NCBI RefSeq assembly: GCF_033115175.1
Contig: NC_084834.1
Location: 90,256,462-90,320,461, forward strand
Reading direction: 5' to 3'
From: Lepus europaeus
Taxonomy: Eukaryota; Chordata; Mammalia; Lagomorpha; Leporidae
Length of the DNA stretch: 64,000 bases
Under the pieces are notes generated by a model, which saw nothing but the letters and a program-made list of their open reading frames with translations, had not been told where the DNA came from and did no database searches. Shown here piece after piece: positions 1 through 10,004 of the stretch (its first letter is position 1; each line of letters begins with the position of its first letter). Both the position numbers and the translations under genes were made by a program.

Positions 1-178
1 GCCCTGCACCCACATGGGAGACCAGGAGAAGCACCTGGCTCCTGGCTTCGGATCAGCGCAATGCACCGGCCACAGCGCGCCGGCCGCGGAAGCCATTGGA
101 GGGTGAACCAATGGCAAAAAGGAAGACCTTTCTCTCTCTCTCACTGTCCACTCTGCCTGGCAAAAAAAAAAAAAAAAA

Positions 179-210
<32 letters not shown>
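1..210 (+). mobile_element. CSINE, cut by window edge
   Basis: 3' part of a young-type C SINE ending CACTGTCCACTCTGCCTGGC, an A tract and a (GAAA)n/(GACA)n tail. It lies in a NUDT9 intron, antisense to the gene. Confidence 0.85.
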
Positions 211-539
211 CAGACAGACAGTATGCAGATACCTCAGAAATCTGAATATAGACCTATCATATGACCCACCCATCCCACTCCTGGGAATTTACCCAAGAGA
301 AATGAAATCAGCATATGAAATTTATGTGTACCCCATGTTTATTGCAGCTCAATTCTCAATAGCTAAGATATGGAATCAACCCAAATGCCCATCAACTGAA
401 GACTGGATAAAGGTAGTTACGGGATATATACATCATAGAATACTACACAGTGGGAAAAAAATTTTTTTTAAATCCTGTCATTTGCAACAAAATGGATGAA
501 ACTGGAAGATACCATACTCAGTGAAATAAGCTAGTCCAT

Positions 540-856
540 GCCGGCGCCATGGCTCATCAGGCTAATCCTCCGCCTTGTGGCGCCAGCACTCCGGGTTCTA
601 GTCCCAGTCAGGGCTCTGGATTCTGTCCCGGTTGCCCCTCTTCCAGGCCAGCTCTCTGCTATGGTCCGGGAGTGCAGTGGAGGATGGCCCAAGTCCTTGG
701 GCCCTGCACCCGCATGGGAGACCAGGAGAAGCACCTGGCTCCTGCCTTCGGATCAGTGCAGCACACAGGCCACAGCGGCCATTGGAGGGTGAACCAACGG
801 CAAAGGAAGACCCTTCTCTCTGTCTCTCTCTCTCTCACCGTCCACTCTGCCTGTCA
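540..856 (+). mobile_element. CSINE inserted in an L1
   Basis: Complete head (GCCGGCGCCATGGCTCATCA) with box B GGTTCTAGTCC, ending CTGCCTGTC and an A tract. It interrupts the L1 reading at 539/1057 and its tail has expanded into a long purine repeat. Confidence 0.88.
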
Positions 857-1056
857 AAAAAAAAGGAAGGAAGGAAGGAAGGAAGGAAGGAAGGAAGGAA
901 GGAAGGAAGGAAGGAAGGAGGGAGGGAGGGAGGGAGGGAGGGAGGGAGGGAGGGAGGGAGGGAGGGAAGGAGGGAAGGAGGGAAGGAGGGAAGGAAGGAA
1001 GGAAGGAAGGAAGGAAGGAAGGAAGGAAGGAAGGAGGGAAGGAAGGAAGGAAGGAA
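857..1056 (+). repeat. (GGAA)n/(GGGA)n microsatellite grown from a SINE tail
   Basis: About 200 bp of almost pure GGAA and GGGA units directly following the SINE A tract. Read on either strand it gives spurious low-complexity open frames (Lys/Glu/Gly-rich or Pro/Ser/Leu-rich). Confidence 0.95.
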
Positions 1057-1433
1057 GAAAGAAGTCCCAAAAGGAAAAATACCATATGTACTCCCTGATC
1101 TGTGATAACTAATGGAGCACCTAAAAGATAATCCATAGAAGTGAAATTAACACTTCAAGATGCAATGACTTTGAACAGCCTTTGTCTGACTGTTGAGAAA
1201 GTTTCTTTTTTCATACAATTTGTTGAACTCTTAGTAGAGTTAATCATATGTGTATATAGCTAATTGAAAACAGATCTTAGTAAAAAATAAGAATGGAAAT
1301 AGGAGAGAGAGGAGGAAAAGGGGTGGGAGTCTGGGTTGGAGGATGGGTACAGTGGAAAGAATCACTATACTCCTAAAGTTGTATGTATGAAAAGCATGAA
1401 GGTTGTATTCCTTAAATAAAAGGTTTCTTGGGA

Positions 1434-2812
1434 AAAAATTTAAGGAAAATAAGGTGTCTTCCTAGAGTTAAATTATCAAATCTTTATTATATCCCAGATT
1501 TGCAGGAGGGGGTTCTCCTTGTAGAAAGGAAGGCCTCCAAAATATTAAAATTTAAGAAGTAGCAATATTGAGGGATTTTGCACTATTTCAGAAACAAAGC
1601 ATTATTTTCATGTGGAGAGGCAGTTGGGTCAGTGAACAAATCCTAGAAGTAAAAAATTAAGAGGAAAAAGGATAGATATGACAGAATACGCCAACTGCAT
1701 TGGAGATTGGTGACGCCAAAATCCATCTAAACATTAGGTTCAGCTACCTTCTTTATTCTGATTCATGCTCAAAAAAGGACCTTCCAAATAGGATCTGGAT
1801 TGCCAGATTGCTCTGCCTCAGGAAGAGGATACCACTCCTTAACTCCACCATTTAATATTCCCCACAACAGAATTACACAAAAGTTATCATCCCCTATTCC
1901 CTACAAGAGTCTCTGTTCAAAACAAATTGGTCTTTTTCTTGCCCTGAATCAAACACACACTACTACAAACGATTTTATTAGGCCTCTTCTTTTCACACAA
2001 AATTCAAGTTGGGCTCAAATCTACCTCCTTTATAATATCATTCTTGGGTTTTCCAGTTCACCATGGTCATGACCCACATCCAACTTTCCTCTGCATCCTG
2101 TATCATTCCTGTTACTTAATCATATTAGATTTGTTTTCTTATTTCAAGTTTTCATATATTTTACTTTGCAAATGAAAACATAGGTCTTCAATGACAGGGA
2201 CCTCAAACATTGGATTCTTACACTTTTTATCTCCTCCAAAGGACCTACCCAATGCTGACAAAAAATAGAGGCCAAATAAATATCTGGTGAATTAACTTCC
2301 TTTACATAATTTCTAACCTACTCATATCGATGTGGGAAAGCTTATATAGATAATTTTAAGTTCATGAGCTGGAAGCTGCACCTCCTTTGCTCTGTGTTGC
2401 CATGTTCAGCTACCTGTCAATCAGGAGACCCCGCCCCAAGAAGTATTTCCTCTTATCCATGATGGTCCCATATAAACACTTTCGTTTTTCTAAACTCATA
2501 AAAAGTAAGGTAAAACAGAAATTCACTTTCTCTTCCTCATGGACTCAGGATGAGCAGAGCAAGGTATGGTAATTTCCTTTACTTAGCCCACTTTCCCTAA
2601 ATAAAGCTCTAATGAGCCTATGTATTTTTCTCATTTTGTAAATAAAGTTTATAACACTGCATACCATGTTTGGGCCTGTACTTAGAATTCTCTAAGTAAA
2701 AGGCAAGAGTCTGGGAAATTAATTTAGGTCCAACCTACCCCACAACAATGTAACAACACTACAGTCTTATATTGATGTAACTTTATTGCAATTTTATGTA
2801 GTCTTTCCAAAT
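1434..2812. other. NUDT9 intron 4 sequence without recognised features
   Basis: AT-rich, with no convincing exon or young repeat. The missing NUDT9 exon 5 was looked for here and not found. Confidence 0.5.
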
Positions 2813-2938
2813 ATACTTTATATATCCATATATACATACACAAGGATATATGTGTATTAATATATATCTGCATACATAAATACACATATAAATATGTGTA
2901 TATACAAACACATAAGCATACACACACACACACAGACC
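2813..2938. repeat. TA/CA-rich simple repeat next to NUDT9 exon 4
   Basis: Interrupted TATA/CATA runs ending in (CA)n at about 2921-2935, some 60 bp from the exon 4 donor on the intron side. Confidence 0.85.
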
Positions 2939-2998
2939 TACAATCTGTTTTTCCAGTCACTCAGCTATGTGTTACTGAAATATTTTATTGGGTTTTAC

Positions 2999-3085
2999 CT
3001 GGTTATGATGGGATCTGCAGCATGATTTGGGCCCCATCGCCCCAAAAGCCCCCGGCCAACCAATCCTGTCCGTCCTGCAGGATTT
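2999..3085 (-). CDS. NUDT9: NUDT9 coding exon 4
   Basis: An 87-bp minus-strand exon that completes Arg148, encodes [20 protein letters not shown] followed by HAADPIIT, and leaves AG at a GTAAAA donor left of 2999. The acceptor is ttttttttctag, right of 3085. Phase is 1 + 28 codons + 2. This glycine-rich stretch ([17 protein letters not shown]) is among the most conserved parts of NUDT9 and of the TRPM2 C-terminal homology domain. The next exon, expected to begin with the rest of an Arg codon followed by WKRD, was looked for between 1 and 2998 and not found. The Nudix box exons are therefore beyond the left edge. A minus-strand CSINE ends only about 45 bp upstream of this acceptor in the sense direction. 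Confidence 0.96.
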
Positions 3086-3130
3086 CTAGAAAAAAAATAA
3101 TAAAATCAATTATATGTGTTTGCTTTCTTT

Positions 3131-3440
3131 TTTAAAAAGTTATCTTATTTATATTTGAAAGGCTGAGAGATAGAGAAGAGGGAAAGACAGAGATCTTCCA
3201 TCAGCTGGTTCATTCTCCAAATGGCTGCAATGACCAGGGATGGGCCTGGCTAAAGCCAGGAGCCTGGAACTTCATCCTCGTCTCCCACATGGGTGGAAGG
3301 AGCCCAGCCACTTGGGCCATCTTCTACTGCTTTCCTTGGTTGCATTAGCAGGGAGCTTGATCAGAAGCAGAGCAGCCAGGATTCAGAGCTCATAAGCCGC
3401 CTGCGACACAGGCTTAACCCACTGCACCACAATGCCGGCC
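3131..3440 (-). mobile_element. Older CSINE2-type SINE
   Basis: Reverse-complement SINE: TTATTTATATTTGAAAGGC tail side at the left and ACCACAATGCCGGCCC head at the right. It is sense relative to NUDT9 and ends close to the exon 4 acceptor. Confidence 0.85.
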
Positions 3441-4026
3441 CCTATTCATCTTCTTGAATCCAGCTTGCTACAGCCCAAAAGATAGTGCAAACATTAAGAG
3501 GGAAATACGCCCTCACAAATCTAGTGGCACTACCACACATCTGGCACTAAAATCTCCCAGTTCATTATACTATTACTCTATTACTCCATTCTTCTTCTGT
3601 GCATGTTTCAAGCTACGGGCATTATCCAGGAGGAAGATCTCATTTCCAAAATGGTTCTACAATAAAAGAATTTGTTTCCATTTTCACTTATATTCCCCAA
3701 TTCAAATTAGAACCTTACTGGACACTTAGAATTCTCTGTTACCTTATCATCTATCTCTGTACCTATCATCTCTCTCTCCATCTTTCAGAATATCCACACT
3801 TCACTTCCCTTTCACCTCCTCCTATTCCACTTTCTCATTAAGGCAATTTTTGCTACATTTTGTTATATTTTCTCTCAATGGATTTTGTATTTTTATTATC
3901 AATTAATATATGTATTTTATAGCATATAAAGCATTAGTATTACTATTTCACAGATTTCAAGCATAATAAAATCTCACTTTATAAAAATACCAACTTATTA
4001 TTTAAACTTATGCCACAACCAGCATT

Positions 4027-4394
4027 AAAATGTGTATCAGGCCGGCGCCGCGGCTCAATAGGCTAATCCTCCGCCTTGCGGCGCCAGCACACCGGGTTCT
4101 AGTCCCGGTCGGGGCACCGATCCTGTCCCGGTTGCCCCTCTTCCAGGCCAGCTCTCTGCTGTGGCCAGGGAGTGCAGTGGAGGATGGCCCAAGTGCTTGG
4201 GCCCTGCACCCAACGGGAGACCAGGAGAAGCACCTGGCTCCTGCCATCGGAACAGCGCAGTGCGCCGGCCGCAGCGCGCCTACCGCGGCGGCCATTGGAG
4301 GGTGAACCAACGGCAAAAAGGAAGACCTTTCTCTCTGTCTCTCTCTCACTGTCCACTCTGCCTGTCAAAAACTAAAAAAAAAAATGTGTATCAG
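4027..4394 (+). mobile_element. Young CSINE with 14-bp target-site duplication
   Basis: SINE 4041-4380, flanked by AAAATGTGTATCAG at 4027-4040 and 4381-4394. Full head with GCCGGCGCCGCGGCTCAATA, box B GGTTCTAGTCCC. Confidence 0.92.
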
Positions 4395-4395
4395 C

Positions 4396-4710
4396 GGGGG
4401 CCGGCACTGTGGCATAGTGGGTTAAACCTCCACCTGGAGTGCCAGCATCCCATATGGGTGCCGGTTGTGTCCCAGCTACTCCTCCTCTGATCTAGCTTTC
4501 CACTATGGCCTGGGAAAGTAGTTGGGGATGGCCCCAGCACCCACGTGGGAGATCCAAGGGAAGCTCCTGGCTCCTGGCTTTGGATAGGCCCAGCTTGGTA
4601 GTTGGGACCATCTGGGGAGTGAACCAGCAGATAGAAGACCTTTCTCTGTCTTTCCCTCTCTCTGCCTGTAACTCTACCTCTCAAATAAATAAGTCAAATC
4701 TTAAAAAAAT
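4396..4710 (+). mobile_element. Older CSINE2
   Basis: Head GGGCCGGCACTGTGGCATAG, tail TCAAATAAATAAGTC and A tract. Its right-hand flank TGTATCAG (4711-4718) matches the flanks of the neighbouring young SINE. Confidence 0.88.
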
Positions 4711-4817
4711 TGTATCAGATAAACGTCAGCACTCATAACTGAGCAATTTTATTCTAATCAAAATTCTTTAAATGTTCAGCTTTACATTATAGCCTAATCT
4801 CTATATAATGCTGTCAT

Positions 4818-5131
4818 CATGCCAGCATTGTGGCACAGCAGGTAAAACCACCCACTGCAATGCTGACATCCCATTTGGGTGCCAGTTCAAGACCCAGCTG
4901 CTCCACTTCCAATCCAGCTCTCTGTTATGGCCTGGGAAAGCAGTGGAAGATGGCCAAGTGCTGGCGTGGGAGACCCAGAAGAAGCACCTGGCTCCTGGTT
5001 TCAGACAGGCCCAGCTTCAGCTGTTGAAGCCATTAGGGGAATGAATCAGTGGATGGAAGATCTCTCTCTGCCTCTCTCTCCACCTCAGCCTCTGCCTCTG
5101 TAACTCTGCCTTTCAAATAAATAAATAAATT
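4818..5131 (+). mobile_element. Older CSINE2
   Basis: Head CATGCCAGCATTGTGGCACA, tail TTTCAAATAAATAAATAAAT. It is moderately diverged. Confidence 0.85.
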
Positions 5132-5220
5132 TCTTTTTTTTTTAAGATTTATTTTTATTTATTTGAAAAACAGAGTTACAGAGAGAGGTAGAGACAAAGA
5201 GAGAGGATAAAAAAATCTTT
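5132..5220 (-). mobile_element. CSINE2 3' fragment
   Basis: Only the tail side of a reverse-oriented SINE (TTTATTTATTTGAAAAACAG, then AGAGAG-rich) is present. It abuts the tail of the preceding SINE. Confidence 0.65.
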
Positions 5221-5224
5221 AAAA

Positions 5225-5605
5225 AAAAAAGCTGTATCTTGGCTGGCGCCGTGGTTCAATAGGCTAATCCTCTGCCTGCAGCACCGGTATACCGGGTTCT
5301 AGTCCCAGTTGGGGCACCGGATTCTGTCCCGGTTGCCCCTCTTCCAGGCCAGCTCTCTGCTGTGGCCCGGGAGTGCAGTGGAGGATGGCCCAAGTCCTTG
5401 GGCCCTGCACCCGCATGGGAGACCAGGAGAAGCATCTGGCTCCTGGCTTCAGATCAGCGCAATGCGCCGGCTGCAGTGCACTGGCCGCGGTGGCCATTGG
5501 ACGGTGAACCAATGGCAAAAGGAAGACCTTTCTCCCTGTCTCTGTCTCTCTCTCCACTGTCCATTCTGCCTGTCAAAAAATAAAAAAATTTAAAAAAGCT
5601 GTATC
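5225..5605 (+). mobile_element. Young CSINE with 14-bp target-site duplication
   Basis: SINE 5239-5591 between two copies of AAAAAAGCTGTATC (5225-5238, 5592-5605). Confidence 0.9.
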
Positions 5606-5980
5606 ATGAAAGTAAATTAAAACTTGTCAAAATTACCCTTTTAGCCATCTCTTTTTATACTGTTCTTCCCTGAGAGTGTTATCAAAACAGGGTAACTTTT
5701 TATATCACTTTATAATGGATTCACAAGACTTGCAAACAAAGACAGAAATACCTGGACCAGCTGACAATTCTTTTCAAATTCACAGGAGAGGAAGGGTAGC
5801 TAACAACCATATTTTATTCCATGTAATTGCATAACCCCAAACACAAATTATCAAAGCCAAAATTGAGACTATTCATTTTTACAGATCCCCAAGCCTATAA
5901 GGTAGAAGCTCAAAATTGTAGAACATACTTTTATACTATCCTGTAGTCTAAAGCTTAGCAAGAGTCGGCTTCCAAACTGA

Positions 5981-6350
5981 TGCTGATGTTTAAACCCCAA
6001 AGCAGTAAGTTAATGGTACTAAGAGGGTGGAAAATTCTGTTGTTAGTAGTTGGACGCAGAGGAAGGTCCTTAAGTCATGAGGGGCATGCCCCTGGAAGGC
6101 AGTTCTCATGACAGAGTTCGTTATAAAAGCCTTAGTGGGACTCAGCAGCTCTCTCAGCTTCCCGGCTTGCCTTGTGTTCCTTCCTCCTCACTTGCTCCAC
6201 ACTCCACCACTGCCACTCTCATCAAAGGCCAAACCAATGGGCCTTGCTGGTCTAGGACTTGAACCCCTGAAACTGCAAGCTAACGAAACCTTTTCTCTTT
6301 ATAAAGTCAGCTTCTCACAGATATCTGTTGTAGCACTGAAAAGCTGACCA
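5981..6350 (+). mobile_element. MaLR-type LTR (old, solo)
   Basis: The pattern resembles MLT1/MST LTRs: TTATAAAAG near 6121, then a stretch ending CTGCAAGCTAACGAAACC, TTTTCTCTTTATAAAG, and AAAAGCTGACCA at the end. It has no coding content. The family is assigned from recalled consensus. Confidence 0.65.
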
Positions 6351-6670
6351 ATATACCTGAGAAGTGGAGAAAGTTGATTACAGAGAGAGAAATGAGACAA
6401 CAGATAGAGCAAAGCAGAGGTGAAAAAGAGTCCTGCATGTCCAGTTCTACTCTTTCTAAAAGTTACCAGCATTTATGCTTTGAGTCCCTGAGACAATCCT
6501 ATAGCCTTAAAATAAACTCCACTTTTTCCTCAGGCAAGCTGGCATTGGCGTTTGCTAGTCAGATCTAAATTCTCTTGGACAATGTCTGACACATACAAGC
6601 ACTCCAGAAATGTGAACTTCTCTATATTTTGAAGACCATTATTACAAAAGACTCAATTCCCAATACCTAC

Positions 6671-6766
6671 CTAGGTCTTCCATTCTGAATCTCATACAGG
6701 CCATTCTGGCTCTTTCTCTCAACATGCCCATCCTTTTCATTAAACTTGGGAGAAAAGTTAGTTTCA
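6671..6766 (-). CDS. NUDT9: NUDT9 coding exon 3
   Basis: Read on the minus strand, this 96-bp exon completes Ser116 (AG from exon 2 plus T). It then encodes 31 residues that include [17 protein letters not shown] and NGLYEI, and leaves AG at a GTAGGT donor left of 6671. The acceptor is ctcattacag, right of 6766. The identity rests on near-identity to the human segment after ADPQI, with conservative changes such as Gln for Lys and Gln for Glu. It has no long open frame of its own, so it is easily missed. The introns on either side are 2,998 bp (to exon 2) and 3,585 bp (to exon 4). Confidence 0.95.
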
Positions 6767-7027
6767 CTGTAATGAGAATACCAATGCAAAATTAAGAAAT
6801 GAATCAACACTATAAATAGCTTAATATTGTGAGTCAATTTGTTATTGATAATAAACAGTGTCCCTGAAACAGTAAAAAATTTTAGGGCTAGTTTTCACTT
6901 ACAAATCCATTTTATACCTTCAAAACAGTTCTAAGCAAAGAAAAACCTTTTTAACCAAAACACTTTACAACAAAAGGAAGTGTATTATTATTGACCATAT
7001 TAATCTCTCTAAGAAAGATTACTGGCT

Positions 7028-7404
7028 AAAGAACTGGAGCTCGGCCGGCGCCGCGGCTCAATAGGCTAATCCTCCGCCTTGCGGCGCCAGCACACCGGGT
7101 TCTAGTCCTGGTTGGGGCACCGGATTCTGTCCCAGTTGCCCCTCTTCCAGGCCAGCTCGCTGCTGTGGCCAGGGAGTGCAGTGGAGGATGGCCCAAGTGC
7201 TTGGGCCCTGCACCCCATGGGAGACCAGGAGAAGCACCTGGCTCCTGCCATCGGATCAGCACAGTGCGCCGGCCGCAGTGCGCCAACCGTGGCAGCCATT
7301 GGAGGGTGAACCAACGGCAAAAGGAAGACCTTTCTCTCTGTCTCTCTCTCTCACTGTCCACTCTGCCTGTCAAAAAAAAAAAAAAAAAAAAAGAACTGGA
7401 ACTC
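7028..7404 (+). mobile_element. Young CSINE with 15-bp target-site duplication
   Basis: SINE 7043-7389, flanked by AAAGAACTGGAGCTC (7028) and AAAGAACTGGAACTC (7390), one mismatch. Confidence 0.92.
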
Positions 7405-7418
7405 CTCCCATATGCTAC

Positions 7419-7762
7419 AAAAAAAAAGTCTGGCCGGCGCCGTGGCTCAACAGGCTAATCCTCCGCCTTGCGGCGCCGGCACACCGGGTTCTAGTCCCGG
7501 TCGGGGCACCGATCCTGTCCCGGTTGCCCCTCTTCCAGGCCAGCTCTCTGCTGTGGCCAGGGAGTGCAGTGGAGGATGGCCCAAGTGTTTGGGCTCTGCA
7601 CCCCATGGGAGACCAGGAGAAGCACCTGGCTCCTGCCATCGGAACAGCGCGGTGCGCCGGCCGCAGCGCGCCTACCGCGGCGGCCATTAGAGGGTGAACC
7701 AACGGCAAAGGAAGACCTTTCTCTCTGTCTCTCTCTCTCTCTCACTGTCCACTCTGCATGTC

Positions 7763-7794
<32 letters not shown>

Positions 7795-7799
7795 AGTCT
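7419..7799 (+). mobile_element. Young CSINE with 13-bp target-site duplication
   Basis: SINE 7432-7786 between AAAAAAAAAGTCT copies at 7419-7431 and 7787-7799. It lies about 30 bp after the previous SINE. Confidence 0.9.
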
Positions 7800-8031
7800 A
7801 CACTGTCTGCGTGCACAATAGGGAAATTATTGGTTTCCATATGATTTCAAAAATAATATTCCTTCTGCTATCTTGATGTTTCTACTGTTCCAAAGTAACT
7901 TCAGTTTCTTCAAATGTACACTGATTAATATTTTTATCATGGTGAACTCCAAACAGAGGATTCAAACACTGCATAATAATTATGTAGATTAAAGAGACAT
8001 AATATATAATAGAAATGTTCAAGATCTTTGT

Positions 8032-8390
8032 AAAGGATGCATTAATGGCCGGTGCTGTGGCTTAACAGGCTAATCCTCCGCCTTGCGGCGCCAGCACACC
8101 GGGTTCTAGTCCCAGTTGGGGCACCGGATTCTATCCCGGTTGCCCCTCTTCCAGGCCAGCTCTCTGCTATGGCCCAGGAAGGCAGTGGAGGATGGCCCAA
8201 GTCCTTGGGCCCTGCACCCGCATGGGAGACCAGGAGAAGCACCTGGCTCCTAGCTTCGGATCAGCGCGATGTGCCGGCCGCAGCGGCCATTGGAGGGTGA
8301 ACCAATGGCAAAAAGGAAGACCTTTCTCTCTCTCTCTCTCACTATCCACTCTGCCTGTCAAAAAAAAAAAAAAAAAAGGATGCATTAATG
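8032..8390 (+). mobile_element. Young CSINE with 16-bp target-site duplication
   Basis: SINE 8048-8374 between perfect AAAGGATGCATTAATG copies at 8032-8047 and 8375-8390. Confidence 0.93.
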
Positions 8391-8955
8391 TTAATAAAAA
8401 GGCTTGACTTACATGGTAAAAGAAATTCAATTCTTAAAAAATAATCTTTTATTTTTATTTATTTTATTTAAAATAAAGAAAAATAAGAAAATGTATTCAA
8501 TCTTCTATTTAAACCATTTGGAACCACTATCAATTTTAACTGTGCATAATGTTTATGTATAATAGATGCAGAAATATGTACATTCTAAAATGGGGGAAAT
8601 GGAGCTCCTTTAAAATCAATAATTTATCCATAGGTTATTATCATGATTATTTAAAAATCCAAATGCTATCACAAAGTTACAAACACAGCTTTGGATAGAA
8701 TAAGGAAATCATGGGTCAAATCAAATCAAGTGCATGGTGAAGTTCAGCAGTCTCATAAACTAATATTGGATCTATCCAACCAGCAACTTTTTTTTTTACT
8801 TAACAGGCTAAATAATGCTTTGAGAGGACTATCATTTACAATAGGCATACCCATTATAAATCAAACTTATAAAAGTGTTCCAGAACTAAGGTGAACAGAG
8901 TAGTTAAGAGAATGAATTCTGAAATCAGACCTAGTTCAAGCCCAAGTCCCCGTGG

Positions 8956-9228
8956 GTTTCACTTATACAGGAAGAATAAGTTCTAAGGATCTAATGTATA
9001 GCAGGTGACTACAGTTAACAATACTATATTATGCCCTTGAAACTTGCTGAGAGTATCTCTTAAATGTTCTCACCAAACACACAAAAAAAACTATGTGAGG
9101 TGATGGATGTTAACTGCCTCGATTTTGATTGTGGTAATCATTTCACAACATATATCAAAACATGCAATTGTAGTTATACCTTGAATATACACATTTTTGT
9201 AAATTATACTTCAATAAAGCTAAGAAAA
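8956..9228 (+). mobile_element. Old L1M 3' UTR
   Basis: Recalled L1M 3' end pattern: TGACTACAGTTAACAATACT, CTCACCA, CTATGTGAGGTGATGGATGT, GTGGTAATCATTTCACAA, AATTATACTTCAATAAAGC. Confidence 0.75.
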
Positions 9229-9764
9229 ATAAAAGGTACAGAAAGTGTGATTCAATGCAGAATTTCCATGAATTCAGTCAAAACATTTTGGCTTGAGTTT
9301 CTCTTCCTACTGACTCTCATGTTCTCCCTTGTATCTATCCCTTGTCTGTTTTTTCACATTGATCTAATTTCATCATCATCCTAATCTGGAAAAATTTCTG
9401 AAAAATATTTTCACTACTTCAAATACAAGTCTAGCTATATCGGGAAATAATCACAAAAGATATTCTATTGGTAACCCAAACAGGACTCATGAAAACAGAA
9501 ACCACCAGCTGTTATTTCATGGCAAAATAGATTTCAAATCAAAATAATTTATGCATTTGAAAGGACCTTCCTAAAACTTCTAAAAGAATAAACAAATATG
9601 ACTGGTTTAGCTTTGACAAGAATTCGAGTAAATGTGGAAACTAAATTATAACAAAGGCAAGTATAAATAAAAATGACTTTAAGGAGTCAAAATGATAATT
9701 TGTAAATTCATCCACCACTTTGTCTAAATGGCTTATGACTGGTAAAGTCAGTTTATCTGCTCAC

Positions 9765-10004
9765 CTGATCTGAGGATCTGCCCACCGGGGTCCAGCCAGG
9801 ACAGAGAGTGCAGTGTACTCTACAGGGTTATAGTCCTGCCACTCAACTAGCCAGCCCACTTTCTCATTGGGAACCTGGCTTCGTTCAACTTTTGAACCTG
9901 GGTAAGGAGATGTTCGGGCCTTGTTATGGGAATTTCCTTTGATACCATTAGAACCAGACATGATGTTGCAATCAAGATGAATCCAACAGGATGAAAATGA
10001 GCTT
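9765..10004 (-). CDS. NUDT9: NUDT9 coding exon 2
   Basis: Encodes residues 36-115 plus two bases. The polypyrimidine acceptor (ccccccag) lies just right of 10004 and the GT donor (GTGAG) just left of 9765. The length of 240 bp equals 1 + 79 codons + 2, so the phase closes with both neighbouring exons. Recognisable segments are [20 protein letters not shown] and [12 protein letters not shown], part of the N-terminal domain that precedes the Nudix fold in NUDT9 and the TRPM2 NUDT9-homology region. Met51 (MSGSNG) is conserved and corresponds to the start of a shorter annotated human isoform, as I recall it. No frameshift or stop is present. Confidence 0.96.

Larger units (their letters stand above)
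211..1433 (+). mobile_element. L1 3' end (ORF2 C-terminus and 3' UTR), split by a SINE
   Basis: Segment 211-539 encodes an L1 ORF2 C-terminal stretch (YPMFIAAQFSIAKIWNQPKC and DWIKVVTGYI), degraded. After a SINE it resumes at 1057 with the end of ORF2 (MYSLICDN, stop) and a 3' UTR ending in AATAAAAGG near 1430. It is antisense to NUDT9. Confidence 0.85.

Noticed and set aside
549..1112. Long open frames over the purine microsatellite
   Set aside because: Translation of a SINE plus GGAA/GGGA repeat; low complexity on both strands.
4041..4120. tRNA gene from box A/B-like sequence
   Set aside because: It is the tRNA-derived head of a SINE, repeated dozens of times, and does not form a full cloverleaf.
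7176..7697. 173-codon frame across two SINEs
   Set aside because: Its peptides (for example GPCTPWETRRSTWLLPS) recur wherever a CSINE lies, so it is repeat-derived.
9064..9384. 106-codon plus frame
   Set aside because: Mostly an old L1M 3' UTR that is not coding in the family.
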